DNA of 64,000 bases, taken from positions 434,001 to 498,000 of the forward strand of contig JAULSR010000003.1 in assembly GCA_030512295.1 (NCBI GenBank). The letters run 5' to 3'. Position 1 is the stretch's first letter. Each line of letters opens with the position of its first letter. Both the position numbers and the translations under genes were made by a program. Source of the stretch: Bombardia bombarda. Its lineage: Eukaryota > Ascomycota > Sordariomycetes > Sordariales > Lasiosphaeriaceae. Of the stretch, positions 28,235 to 39,912 are shown one piece after another. The notes below the pieces were generated by a model that was not told the origin of the DNA, did not search any database, and was given only the letters and a program-made list of their open reading frames with translations.

Positions 28235-29639
28235 ATGCCGATTCTGAAGGGGAGAATAAGTCACGAGCCTACAACTAAAGAGCCCACCGATAAGGAGCAG
28301 GTAAGCGTAGTCTTACACCTGCGGATGCTTTAGGTTGCCGAATGCTAATTGGCGTAGCATATTCACACCACGGATATCCTAGTCGCCGGCGCGGTTGCTC
28401 TTGACTTAAGCTGTGACTACGCTGGCAGTACTTCCACATGTGGCGCCAAGTCGGTATCGCCTCTTCTTCATACCTCCAATCCTGCCGCCATCAGCCAGTC
28501 TGTTGGTGGAGTGGGTCACAACGTCGCCCTCGCGGCACACAGGGTCAGCGAGGACGGCAAGGTCAGGCTCTGCAGCATGGTTGGCGATGACATGTACATT
28601 CCCCCCTTTTACTCCACCTGGTTCGTGTTCATATTTGTTTTAACACATATCCAGCGCCGGCTCGACCATCCTCTCAACCATCGAAGCCTCGGGACTCGAC
28701 ACCCTGTGCATCCGCAAACTCGGGCACGAGTACCCCTCCACGCGGACCGCACAGTACGTAGCCGTCAACGACGCCGACAAGAACCTCGTCATGGCCATGG
28801 CCGACATGGCCATCTTCTCCAGCCACTCCTTCCCGGCCTACTGGAACTCGGCCGTCTCGGCAGCCAAGCCCAAGTGGCTCGTCGTGGACGGCAACTGGGC
28901 CGAGCCAGACATCCGCATCTTCCTCGAGGCCGGCCGCCGGCATAAAGCCTGCATCGCCTTCGAGCCCGTCTCGACCGCCAAATCAGAACGCCTCTTCTCG
29001 CCCTTCAAGGGCCCCAGCCCGGCACTGCGGCTCTTTCCCCACGCCAGCGTCGACATCGCCACGCCCAACCAGTACGAGCTCGCGGCCATGTACGCGGCCG
29101 CGCGCCGCAGCGAGTACCTCGAGACCCCGGGGTGGTTCGACATCGTCGACGCCTTTGGCATGCACGGCGGCGCGCGCGACCGCTTCGTCCGGCTCACGTC
29201 GGCGGCTATGACGGACGCGGGCATCCCCGTGCAGACGGTCCAGCTGCTGCCGTACATCCCGACCATCATCACCAAGATGGGCGCCAACGGCGCGCTTTTG
29301 ACTACTATCCTGAAGCCCGACGACCCCCGCCTGCGCGACCCAGACTCGGCCCCGTATATCCTGGCGCGCAACGGTGCGGGCGACCACCCGAGCGTTGGCG
29401 GCATCTACATGCGTCTGTTCCCTGCTGTTGAGAGGGTCAAGGATGTGGTGTCGGTTAATGGGGTGGGCGATACGTTCCTGGGCGTGCTGGTGGCGGGGTT
29501 GGCGCAGGGTGGGAAAGTTGAGAATCTGATTAATGTTGCGCAGAGGGCGGCGGTGCTGACGCTCAGGAGTAGGGAGTCGGTTAGTGTTGAGTTGGTTGGG
29601 TTGAGGGAGGAGGTGAGGTTGGCTGCGATGGAGAGGTAG
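28235..29639 (+). CDS. PfkB-family carbohydrate kinase (pseudouridine kinase-like)
   Basis: Exons are 28235-28300, 28358-28593 and 28655-29639, giving 428 aa if started at ATG 28235. The ribokinase fold is seen from ILVAGAVALDLSCDY through SVGGVGHNVALAAHRV and CSMVGDD to the C-terminal PfkB signature VNGVGDTFLGVLVAGLA, with the catalytic Asp. In pseudouridine breakdown this kinase makes pseudouridine 5'-phosphate, the substrate of the adjoining glycosidase. In many filamentous fungi both lie in one polypeptide. A splice from 28159 to after GAATAAG (28260) would make a fused frame (...KTS-HEPTTKEP...). The separate start at 28235 has a good ACCATG context, so I list two entries and leave the fusion open. 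Confidence 0.88.
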
Positions 29640-30376
29640 ACTCGGAAGAAAAGGGGTGTTTGTTTGTGCTGATAAAGGGGGGGAGCAACACAATCGATCC
29701 AGGGCGGATTAAGCGCTCGCTGTCGCATTTCATCAAGGGGTTGGTTTCTCGCCAAGCCGGTTGTGTTTAACCACATCACCGTTCATGAACACGTCCCCTT
29801 AACTGGTTTTGGGAGCTGTTGGAAAAGCTGTGGCTGCATGTTTGCTTGCTTACGGTGAGTACCTTGGTCTGAGATCTTTGCCATCATTGCAGTTCAAGGT
29901 TCAAACCAGAGCCGGAAATGTAAAATGTACTACCAAACAACTTAACCCTAAAGGGATTCGTTTCTTTTTTGAGCCACATAGGAAGACAATGGTGCATCAC
30001 GAACAGTCTCCACAGACAGCCAACATAACAAAGGATTGAAACCATTCCCAAAGCAGCATACCCCAGATGATCTACAGCTTACCCCAACCATCCCCTCAAT
30101 CAGTCAATCCCACAGACCACGCATGCCTCGGTAGGCGCTCCCAGATTGCACATGCGGCCTGGGCAGCGTGCGGGGAGGGAAGGATCCCCTGTTGATATGG
30201 CCAGCCAAAGACTTAAAGACGAGACCCAGCTTGATACCAAGATGAATGAGTGCTACCCAACAGTCATCATGAATTGGCTCAAACGAGATCTATACCCATC
30301 CATTGTCTTTCTCCAGATGCCGCCTTAAAGCTTTCTCATAAGAATCTCATCTGTTACAGGTCATCAGTTTCTCGAG
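29640..30376. other. intergenic region upstream of the SDR gene
   Basis: About 740 bases with no recognised gene. It contains one AACCCTAA (29944-29951). A CTGTTACAG just before the SDR start might be the 3' end of a 5'-UTR intron, but no donor is clear. Confidence 0.3.
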
Positions 30377-31584
30377 ATGCCCATGCACAACGGCTTCCTC
30401 CCCCGCGAGGGCTTCAAGTCGGACACAGTCCTCAAGATCATCCGCAACACGGCGCTCAACCCGAGCTTCATTCTCCCCCTCATCCTGCTCGCCCGCTACA
30501 CAAAGAAGGGCCAGGACCTGTCCATCCTCCACCCCACTGCGTACTCGAGGGTCAAGAAGCTGCTGGTTCTCGGCATCATCCGGGTGGTGAACAACTGGTT
30601 CTCGCGCAATGTCTTGAACAACTGGGTGGCGGACAATTACGACTGGTCCAAGGAGATTGTGCTCATCACTGGGGGCGCTGGCGGCATTGGCGGGCAGATT
30701 GTGCAGCTGCTGGCGGAGAAGAATATCACGGTGGTGGTGCTGGATATCCAGCCCCTGACCTATGATGCTGGTGAGCTCTTCTCGTCTTCTCACTTCACAT
30801 CACATACATAACACTAACGAAACCAGGCCCCTACGTCAAATTCTTCCACTGCGACATCACCTCGCCCAAGTCCCTCTCCACCGTCGCCGCCTCCATCCGC
30901 AAACACGTCGGCCACCCCACCATCCTCATCAACAACGCCGGCGTCGTCCAGGGCCGCACCATCCTCGACGCCACCGAAAGGGACATCCGCTTCACCTTCG
31001 ACGTCAACACCTTCGCCCACTACTTCACCACCCAGGAATTCCTCCCGCCCATGATCGCCGCCAACCACGGCATGGTCGTGACCGTCGCCTCGGTCGCCTC
31101 GTGGGTCACGGTCCCCAACATGGTCGACTACGCCGCCTCCAAGGCCGCGGCGCTCGCCTTCCACGACGGCCTGACCGCCGAGCTCGCCACGCGCTACGCC
31201 GCCCCGCGCGTCCGCACCGTCGTCGTCAACCAGGGCTACACCACCACCGCGCTGTTTGAGGGCTATCACAACGATAGCCCCTTCATCATGCCGACGCTGC
31301 AGCCGGCGACGGTGGCCGAGGCGGTGGTGAGGAAAGTGCTGAGCGGCGAGAGCGGGCAGCTGATTCTGCCGGCTATGGGGAATACGCTGCCGTGGCTGGC
31401 GGCGCTGCCGCACTGGTATCAGGTGAGGTTGAGGCTGAAGAACCAGAGGATCATGACCGAGTTTAAGGGGCGGAAGGTGGTGGAGGATTTGGATCGGTTT
31501 TATGAGGCCAGGGGGGCAAGGAGGGCGAGGGCGAGGGCGAGGGCGAGGGCGAGGGGGATACGGAGGCAAGCACGGTTTTTGTGA
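30377..31584 (+). CDS. short-chain dehydrogenase/reductase (RDH/DHRS-like)
   Basis: Exons are 30377-30770 and 30827-31584, giving 383 aa. The Rossmann fold shows TGGAGGIGG (cofactor loop), VVVLDIQ (an Asp after beta-2, suggesting NAD preference), NNAGVVQG, a Ser in VASVAS and the catalytic YAASK. N-terminal hydrophobic segments (FILPLILLARY, LLVLGIIRVV) suggest membrane attachment, as in the classical retinol-dehydrogenase-like SDRs of lipid droplets and the ER. The substrate is unknown. The C-terminus ends in an (Arg-Ala)n stretch encoded by a GAGGGC microsatellite at 31521-31556, so its length may vary between strains. The intron 30771-30826 has a GTGAGC donor and a CTAAC branch. Confidence 0.88.
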
Positions 31585-32079
31585 AGCAGCAGGGGGTAGA
31601 GTAGGGATTGTTACCGAAGTTTGTGTTGGCTCAATACTTGTCTTTATTGTTGTGATGGTATATAATATCCAGTGAGCTGAAGTTGGTGTTCATTCCACTT
31701 CACATCTTCGGTGGGCAAATCTTGAAATGATTATCCGATGGTAATTCATGCCATGTGAGTGCATCGCTTTTGTTTAGAACAATGAGCTTATCAGACATAC
31801 TCAGTCTAGAGTGTTACTTGAGGATTCCAACTACCTCAAAACTCGACATGAAGGTATCCAATCCTGAAACACTATCTAAACACTAATAACAACGCAAAGT
31901 CCTTCCTAGTTTTCCTCTCTACAGAAACAAAAGGACCCGGCTATTGCCATCTTATTTTCGTATCCCCTACCCATCCACGTTTCTGTCTCTCCCCTAGCCA
32001 TGCCAACAACCAAAGGAAGCAAGCCATGTGATTAGTAACCAAAAGAGGCACACACCCCCCTCCCCCTGCTACCTACAAC
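31585..32079. other. convergent 3' flanks
   Basis: About 500 AT-rich bases between convergent genes. I see nothing in it beyond the expected 3' UTRs. Confidence 0.35.
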
Positions 32080-33640
32080 CTACTCATCATCCTCCCCACC
32101 ACCACCACTCTTCGACTTCCTAAACTTCTCCTTCCCCGTCGCATACGTAGCCTCCACCGTCCGCCCATCAAACGCCCGGCCATGCATCAGCTTGACACAC
32201 GCCTCGGCCGCTTCCACCGTCTGGAACTTGACGCTAACAATACCGTCCTCCTCCAGATCAAACAGCACCACATTAGTAACAGCGCCTAGCTTGGAGCACT
32301 CCTCCCTGATATCGTCCTTTATGTCCAGCAGCGCCGCCGGGTCCTCCTCGAGCTCCGCGAGCGTAAACATGTGCCGCAGAATCACCACCTTGTCCTTCTT
32401 GCCGCCGCCAGCCTGCTGTTGTTCTTCCAGCTGCTGCTGCAGCAGCATCGGATTCGACGCCGACAGCGCTGACGGCTCGTCATCATCCCAATCCGCCAGC
32501 TTGGCGTCCAGCTTCTGCGTCTTGCGGATAATCTTTTGCTTGTCCCCGTTGTTCCGCTGTTTAGCTTTCTCTCCCTCACCAATCCTACCATCCGTGCCAT
32601 CGGCCGTCTTAGCAGCATCAGCAGCTACCGCACCACCAGCGCCAGCAGCCCCCTCCCTCACATGGTCATAATTCGTCTTCTTATACCCCATATCCGCCGC
32701 CTGCACGCGCATCTTGCCCGTCGTCAGCCCGCTCGCGCTGAACCGGAAGTCGGTATCGTCCAGCAGCATGATGGCCATGTCGACCGACTGCGGCTTGAAG
32801 AAGACGACGAGGGCGTCGCCCTTGAACCTGCCCGTGGCCGCGTCCGTGTACAGCTTGATGCGCGGCCGGCCGCTGTCAATCTCCTCGGCGATGACGCCGC
32901 ACTTGCGCGAGAACACCTCGGCCACCTCGTCGACCGCCGCGTCGGGCGGCAGCCCCGTGACGTAGACGGCCGTGTTCTGCTTGGGCTGCGGCGGGCCCTT
33001 TTGTTTCTTTGATGGTTTTGTATTGCTGCTGCTGCTGTTGCTATCCTGTAGGTCGGGCGAAAAAAAGATAACAAGAATTAAGCGTCTGGTCAGTCTTTTG
33101 TGTCCCGCCTCCCGAGGAAAGAAAAGGTTTTCGCAACAGTAATGTTTTCCACTCTTCTCTCTATCAGGTTCTCCCTCGCGCGCGCGAGGCATTTCATGTT
33201 TGTCTTTTTTTGCAGTTTTGTTTTGGACCTTCTTTTCACGTGCACGGTGGTAGGGGGAATAAGAAGGGTGTTATGGGTGGTGGCAATAGTGATGGCGGCA
33301 TTGTGCGGCGGGATCGCGGTGGATGCGAGCGAGCGCAGCTTACCTCGCGGTCGTTGGAGTTGTTCTTTCTCTTTCTCCCTCCTGGCCCAGACTGGCTATC
33401 CCCGTCGTTGTCGTCGTCGTTGACGCCGGGAATCATGTAGCCCTTTTGTTGCTCCTGGATCAATTCCTCGTCTATAATCGGTATCCAGCGCTTCAGGCCG
33501 TCGTCAAACTCGTATTCTGTGCCATCGTCCTGGACGGCAATGTACTTGTTGTCGAGCCTCGAGAAGGAGATGCGGTCGTCTTGGTCGAATTCTTCCTTGT
33601 TGGTCGGAAACGACCAGTACTCGGCCTGTTCGCCCGACAT
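32080..33640 (-). CDS. Tat-SF1/Cus2-type U2 snRNP-associated splicing factor
   Basis: Exons on the minus strand are 33640-33344 and 33045-32080, giving 420 aa. The N-terminus has the Tat-SF1-like acidic/aromatic block (EYWSFPTNKEEFDQ, DDGTEYEFDDGLKRWIP). Two RRMs follow. RRM1 runs TAVYVTGLPPDAAVDEVAEVF to RFKGDALVVFF. RRM2 is a UHM-like domain (VVILRHMFTLAELEED, IVSVKFQTVEAAEACVKLMHGRAFDGRTV) with the Arg-x-Phe loop that binds tryptophan ligand motifs of SF3b1. The factor acts in U2 snRNP and pre-spliceosome formation. The intron is unusually long here (298 nt, 33046-33343) and contains a perfect 16-bp CG-rich palindrome. Confidence 0.9.
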
Positions 33641-34280
33641 GGCGTGTGATATGGTATATTACAGTGTGCTATGCTGTGTGGTGTTTTATTGCATTGTATT
33701 GTGTTGTGTTGTGAGAGCTGAACCTCTTGTAAATGTGAATGGAAAATAACGTTGTAGAGGGAGGCGTAGAGAGCGAGGTGCATGCGCGGGTTGCAGGTCG
33801 GGTTGCAGGTGCTGCAGCTTGAGGTCGTAGGTGGTGCACACTTTCTATGCGCGCCAAGTCATTGGCTACTGCTCGTAGGGCGCGGGCCAGCAGGGTTGGG
33901 TCCATACCTCCTAGAAAAGTGCGGGGCATTCTGAGCTAACACTATCCTAGACCTCCCAACGAGCCAGGTTGCACACAACAGTCACGTATGAATACCCTCG
34001 GATCAGTTGATAATGTATGTGTGTTCGTACCTCGAGGCTCGACCTCACCTCCCTCTGGCAAGTTGATGACGAGCTAATATTATAAAATCACGCATGTTTG
34101 CTCGAAATGGTTATATAACCCGAGTCTTATATGAAAATTCTACATATTCTCATGTCTCTATGCATACAGACCACTGACCATGTACATGGGACAAGTTCTG
34201 GGCTCATCAATTCAACCTTGGAAGCCATCAACCTTACAGACGAGCACCTACCCTCGGAGTTTAGGTTCAGTAGTCCCCCT
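33641..34280. other. intergenic region
   Basis: About 640 bases between the Tat-SF1-like start and the Rpn13 stop. A TGTGTTGTGTTGT tract near 33680-33715 lies in the promoter. An 86-codon minus-strand frame at 33669-33929 has no recognisable sequence. Confidence 0.35.
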
Positions 34281-35887
34281 TCACTTCTTCTGCACCGTTT
34301 TCTTCACCCCCTCCACAAACGCCTCAACGGCATCCCCCCCACCCAGCGGCATCGTCCCTCCCCTCACAATACCTCCATTCTCCACCGAAATACCCAGAGC
34401 CTCAGCAATGCTGGGCAGCCCCCCATCTCTGAGCGCAGTCGTGAGGCTGGCAAGGCTCTGACTGAACTGGGGGCTTCGGAGTACCTTCTTCAGCAGCGCT
34501 CTTTTTTGGTTCGAGCTCATGGCCTCCCGGGCAGCTGCGACAGACACGGCACTGGGCTCTATCTCGACGGCGCCGTCCCCCTGCTGGGCAAGAACAAGCA
34601 CCGTCGGCGGAAGAAAGTTCAGGAGGTTGTCGACGTACTCGTCTGTAGCCGCATCGAGCATGGGAATCGTGGTCGATGTCTCGAGCAGATCGTTGAGCAG
34701 CGGGTACAGTTTGCCCCGTCTCTGTTGTGGCTGCCGGCCGGCGCCAAGACCTAGACCGCCCTTGAGAGAATTGAGAAAGTTTTGTACGATGGCAGCAGCA
34801 TCGTTGCTCGCCCTGCCCAAGAGAGATAGATATTAGCAATCCTGTCAAAAAGAAAAGAAAAAAGGTCCATTCATTCGTTGTGTAAGGAAATGATGTGTGC
34901 TATGCCACATGTCGCATTTGTTCCGCTGCGCCTGCCTGCCGTATGTATGGGCAGCGCAAAAGTCTAGTAAAGTACATGATATGAATTTCAAGCCTTTCTT
35001 TTTTGTCTGCGCCATAACTAGCTTGCTTGCCCGCCCGATCCCCAGAAAGCCGAAAAGAAGCTCCCGCTAGGGTGTAAGATGAATAAATCAAAATGCAATC
35101 CACAGAGGAATCACCTACGCTCGCGCTCCATCAGCTCCTCCCTCTCTGGCGTCCTCGCCTTCTGTCCGGACATCTCCGCCTGTGGCATCAGCACCGGCGC
35201 CGCCAGTGCCGCCCTGGTGGTGCTCGCTGGGGTCTCCGTGACCCTCAACGTCCTCCATGGTCTCGTCATCGTCGCCGTCGTTTCGGCTGTCATTGTTGCG
35301 GACCGAGGCGAGCTCGAGGTTCACGTCCACATCCTCGCCCTGCAGCAGGCTGTCGACGATCTCGCCAATCTTGAGATCCCTCGGGCTGAACCAGGAGGGG
35401 TCGCCGCTGCGGCCCTGGGGCTTAGACTGCAGCCAGAACAGATGTCGCGTCGGTGAAGAGCTGAACTTGAGGGAGAAGATGCGGGCGTTCGTTTTCGAGG
35501 TGGGCTGGCTCGGGTTCTTGGTGTCGTAGGGTACAAAGTGGCCATCCGTCGGGACCATGACCAGGTCTAGCTCGGGCTCGTCCATCGGCAAATCTCGGGG
35601 ACGCCAGCAGAAGTGGATTAGATCTATCGCCGTGTCAGCTTGTCTTGCCTCGTACCCCGGAGCTAGGGCGTCAGGGGAGACTTCGTCGTACCCTCCTCTA
35701 AGTAGAGATAGATATATCCTTGCTTGGAGTAGGCCTTTACCTTATAAGGCTTCTCGGATTGCTGCTCGGAGAGTTAGCTAAGGTAGAGCTAACTGATTGG
35801 AAAAGACGAAGATGGGGAGGGGGGGATGGAACACACGTCGACGTCGCAGATGCCCGCCTTGAATGTGATGATTGGCGTGATCGACAT
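34281..35887 (-). CDS. RPN13: proteasome ubiquitin receptor Rpn13 (ADRM1)
   Basis: Exons on the minus strand are 35887-35837, 35761-35692, 35623-35119 and 34812-34281. Phases add up to 385 aa. The N-terminal Pru domain reads ITFKAGICDVD, GYIYLYLEE, DLIHFCWRPRD, DLVMVPTDG, ARIFSLKFSSS, HLFWLQSK and DPSWFSPRDL across the first three exons. It binds ubiquitin and Rpn2. After an acidic Gly-rich linker, the C-terminal helical region (residues about 215-360, LYPLLNDLLETSTTIPMLD, QKRALLKKVLRSPQFSQSLASL) matches the DEUBAD domain that recruits the Uch37 deubiquitinase. Many fungal Rpn13 proteins lack this domain, but here it is present. Intron 3 is 306 nt. The small first exons were recovered by matching Pru motifs. 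Confidence 0.92.
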
Positions 35888-36921
35888 CGTATCGTTTCCA
35901 CTTGGGGGGATCTCTTATGATTAATGGTTCGTTATAAAAGTCGCCTTGAAGTAGTGTAATTGTGAAGTGACGAAGTGAAAATAGAGAGTTGGACGATGAA
36001 GCTTGGATCGATAATTACGTGCGAGGCGCTGAACTCCGAAGCGCAGGCAGGCGGTAGCTTCTCAAGCCGTAAGGCTGCTACAGTTGACGTGGGCCGCAAC
36101 TGCAAGCTGAAGCTAGATGTGGGGCGCCTTCCGCTGTGACCGCTATGGCTGGGACAGGGGTTCTCCGGTAGGTACCGTGTCGCGCACTGTATTTTCTCGA
36201 CAGCATCTCGTCTCCAATCTCCATGCCCCGACCCCAAAGATCGTCATCACTTCCAGGTTTCATTTTCCGGGGAAGGAACAATGCTTGCCCGACGGTTATG
36301 GTGAGATGTGACTTCCATTGGTGAGTGGGCTTGTTTCATCTGCCAACTGTCCAGGTTGCCACTTCCTCCAGTGGACCGGAACCCCCTGGAGCGTTGAAAC
36401 AAAGGCTTGACCTTACTGGACACGATGGCCTAGTGTGCATTGCAGGAGAGTCAGCGGCCCTCTAGCCTCTACTGTGTAGCCTCTAGCCTCTGTCCTGGAC
36501 CCGTGTGTTCATCCCCCTACCCCCTCCTACTCCCTACTCACTGTGCGCTAAACCGCATTGCATTATTTTACCTGTCCTTCCACGGGCTCGTGTTGCTATT
36601 CCTACCTTGAATTCGTATCGCCAGCTTGTCAATTGGCGCGGACCTGACGACTGCAAAGACCGCACACGGTCGTAGTGAACAAGCGCCGCTATATAGGTAC
36701 TAGAAGTCGGCACAAAGCGGCAACTGTAGCCCAAATTTAGCCCTCCGACCCCCCTTCGACCCAACCCTTGGCCCCCTGAATGTCGACAGCCACCAACCGA
36801 TCACCAATCGATCAAGCATAAGGGACACAAGAGAGAACACATCGACGAGCAGCGGCCTCCACCCACCACCGCTCGCCGGTTTCCATGTGTTCGCTTCTCT
36901 GAGCCCATTCCCGACGAACCC
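35888..36921. other. divergent promoter region (Rpn13 / Mnn9)
   Basis: About 1 kb between divergent genes. A short direct duplication, TAGCCTCTAGCCTCT, is visible near 36458-36492. The last 150 bases are C-rich leader sequence of the Mnn9 gene. No gene is recognised. Confidence 0.35.
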
Positions 36922-38117
36922 ATGGCGCGTCCCATGGGGCCGGTCCGTCTGAAGAAGACGAACCCAGTGACCATCGTTCTCGGCGCCGCCCTCTGCATCT
37001 TCATCCTCTACTTCTTACTAGGACCCACGGGCTCGGGCTTTTCCGCCTCTCGCAAAGCCACCGCTGCCTCGCATCCCCTCTCACCACCGACATCCCCCTT
37101 TCGAAAGCCGTCCACCTCGGGTGGCAAGCCAAAGCCGCCGCCCGTCACGCGGTACAACCTCAACAATGTCACCATCTCGCCAAGCCCGGTCGAGAACCGC
37201 GAGAATGTTCTCATCCTGACGCCCATGGCCCGCTTCTACCAGCAATACTGGGACAACCTCATGCGGCTGACGTACCCGCACGAGCTCATCACCCTCGGCT
37301 TCATCCTGCCCAAGACGAAAGAGGGTAACGCCGCCACCACGGAGCTGCAGAAGCAGATCGCCAAGACGCAAAAGTCGAGCCCGGAGCGCGACAGGTTCAA
37401 GAGCATCATCATCCTGCGCCAGGACTTTGAGCCACCCATCCCGTCGCAGGACGAGGGCGAGCGACACAAGATGCAGAACCAAAAGGGGCGGCGGGCCGCC
37501 ATGGCCAAGGCGCGCAACTCGCTGCTCTTCACGACCCTCGGCCCCGCCACCTCGTGGGTGCTGTGGCTGGACGCCGATATCATTGAGACGCCGCCGACGC
37601 TCATCCAAGACCTGGCGCTTCACGACAAGCCATTGGTCGCGCCCAACTGCTTCCAGCGCTTCTACAACGCCGAGAAAAAGGCCATGGACGAGCGCCCATA
37701 CGACTTCAACAACTGGCAGGACAGCCCCACGGCGCAGGAGCTGGCGGCCAAGATGGGCCCCGACGACATCCTCCTCGAAGGCTACGCTGATATGGCGACT
37801 TACCGCGCCCTCATGGCCTACATGCAGGGCGAGGACGACGATCAGAATATGGAGGTTCCGCTCGACGGCGTCGGCGGCACAGCTCTGCTAGTCAAGGCCG
37901 ACGTCCATCGCGACGGGGCCATGTTCCCTGCATTTCCTTTCTACCATTTAATCGAGACGGAGGGTTTCGCCAGGATGGCCAAGAGGCTAGGCTGGCAGGC
38001 GACGGGGCTGCCCAACTACAAGGTAAGATTCTTTTAACTCTGGGTGTGACCAAAAAAAAAGTCACTTGTACAGCGGTACTGACCCGATGATGACAGGTTT
38101 ACCACTATAATGAGTGA
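36922..38117 (+). CDS. MNN9: alpha-1,6-mannosyltransferase subunit Mnn9 (Anp1/Mnn9/Van1 family)
   Basis: Exons are 36922-38022 and 38097-38117, giving 373 aa. It is a type II Golgi membrane protein: a short basic tail (MARPMGPVRLKKTNP), a transmembrane segment (VTIVLGAALCIFILYFLLGP), a Ser/Pro-rich stem and a GT62 catalytic domain. The domain carries ENVLILTPMARF, the DxD metal site in WLDADIIE, LVAPNCFQRF, GGTALLVKADVHRDGAMFPAFPF and GLPNYK. The last six residues VYHYNE are encoded by a tiny second exon and are conserved in the family, which confirms the splice. Mnn9 works in the M-Pol complexes that start the N-glycan outer-chain mannose backbone. The intron carries a GTGAC-A9-GTCAC hairpin. 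Confidence 0.95.
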
Positions 38118-39366
38118 GACGTTACAGTAGGGCAGGTACACCCTATCATCTACCGGGTTGTGCTCTCTCTCACGCCTGTTAGATGTTTTTAATCGTTTAT
38201 CCGGCTGGGCCTGGTCCCGGGAGAAACGTACCACTTACCCACTTTACCACAAACCCTCAGTACCACGAGCAGGAACTTTGGCTGTCGGTGGCCTGGGTAG
38301 TTATTATAGAGAAGAAGGGAAGAGAAAGAGAGAGAGAGGTATAAAAAGGACTTTAGCACGTCCTGTGTCATTCAGGGGTTCGGCGTTATGATTTTTCAAA
38401 ACCAAGCTTGAGAGTAAGCAACTGCCTCACGCAGTTTGCCAGGCGGTGGGGAGGGCGAGAGACCAGGATTGGTGTGTGTGTAAGATGGAAGCAAGCACGC
38501 CGGGCTTGTAGGAAAATGTACTGTACAGATATACGATACGATGCACTATATTCGATGCATTCATTGATCGATAGATGGGGTTTAAATACTGGGAAGACAA
38601 TCTTTGGGTGATATTCCAAAACATTAGGTTCTGGCTACCTACTTACCTACCTTAGTCTGTTGCTCACCTGTCTACAGACCGAGGGCTGCTTGTCAGATGG
38701 ATGGTTGGAGATGTATACAGGAACAAGAAACGAGGTTCGACTACATTATCCACACATGGTGCTACAGTCCACCGTCATGTGTCTGAACGAGGCTGGTGGG
38801 GTTGTACGGCCAATGCCAGCAAGCGGCCAGCGGACCTGACTGAGCCTGCTGTGTGAGGGCGTTGTGACAGTCGACCTGAAGATGGCGGGAGTGCACGGGT
38901 CAGGATATGTTTAACAGTTAATAGATCATGATTAAGACGTGCAAAAACGTGATGTCAAATTACGCACGATTAAAAGTACGTATTCTGGGACCGGATCCCA
39001 ACGGACACGCCGGTCCGTATCTTTTCCCTCTTTCTTGGATCTGAAGCAGAACGCTATATATTATCATGCTGTACAACAACAAAGTCAATCCGCTTGCTAA
39101 TGACTCCTTTCATTCCATCCCGCTCCGTACCGAATATATAAAATCAGTAGCAGCAATCAGATTCCATATCCCCTCAGCATGTGTATATGTGCGCATATGT
39201 ACCACAAATATCTCCGTCCCAATTCTTTATCCTGACTGTTGCCTGTCTGTCCCGTCTTTCCCAAGTAGTTAGTTATAAGAAGAGCCCCCCCTTTTCCCTT
39301 TCCAAACCCACCACCACTACCAACTTGTATAACCAAAAGTCGCATTCGTATCCATCACCTCCCCCC
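38118..39366. other. convergent intergenic region
   Basis: About 1.25 kb between Mnn9 and Pex4. It holds the Mnn9 3' UTR, short (CTAC)n-like tracts near 38635-38652 and AT-rich sequence. No gene or RNA is recognised. Confidence 0.35.
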
Positions 39367-39912
39367 TTAACTACTCCCCCCAAACCTCTTCTCCCCAACC
39401 CACAACTCCACCAGCCCCCTCGCGCCCACAAAATCCCCATCCCGAATCAGACTCGCAACATCCACATTCAACGGACTGTCCACCTCCGGACAGCTCAGCA
39501 ACATCCTCACCGCCCGCACGCACTCCAGGATGCTATACGCCGGCGTCCACGCGTCCTTGAGCAAGTCCAGACAAATCTCGCCGTCCTTCAGCGCCACGTT
39601 GGCGTGCACGATGGGCGTCACAAACACAATCTGCGGCGGCTGCAGCGGGTACGCGGCGGGGATCGTGATGCGCAAAAGCCAGCGCCCGTGCTCGTAGCCG
39701 CCGCCGAGCCCGCGCCCGTTGATGACGGCTTCCCAGCGCAGCAGCTCGTCGTCGCGCACGGGGCCGAGACGCTCGATGCCGCGCTCGTCGCGCGACTCGT
39801 GCTTGGTCCAGGTGGTGAGCTCTTTGATTAGGCGGCGGGCGGCGGTGCGGTTGGAGGAGGAGGAGGAGGAGGAGGAGGAGGTGGTGGTGGTTGAGGTTGT
39901 TGTTGATGGCAT
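39367..39912 (-). CDS. PEX4: peroxisomal ubiquitin-conjugating enzyme Pex4
   Basis: A single-exon E2 enzyme of 181 aa. After a Ser/Thr-rich start with a poly-Ser run (encoded by an AGG/GTG-type microsatellite), the UBC fold begins at AARRLIKELTTW. The active site reads GEICLDLLKDAWTPAYSI, where Cys is the catalytic residue and the ICLDLL...WTPA context is typical of Pex4. Pex4 monoubiquitinates the receptor Pex5 for recycling from peroxisomes, anchored by Pex22. The usual HPN tripeptide is HAN here (VHANVALKDGE). The essential Asn is kept. The Pex4 assignment over other E2s rests on the active-site context and the C-terminal extension. Confidence 0.85.
   Translation of the reverse strand: MPSTTTSTTTTSSSSSSSSSNRTAARRLIKELTTWTKHESRDERGIERLGPVRDDELLRWEAVINGRGLGGGYEHGRWLLRITIPAAYPLQPPQIVFVTPIVHANVALKDGEICLDLLKDAWTPAYSILECVRAVRMLLSCPEVDSPLNVDVASLIRDGDFVGARGLVELWVGEKRFGGSS

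Noticed and set aside
33669..33929. 86-codon minus-strand frame upstream of the Tat-SF1-like gene
   Set aside because: No recognisable motif, low-complexity Ala/Thr/Arg content, and it lies in the promoter region. More likely chance.
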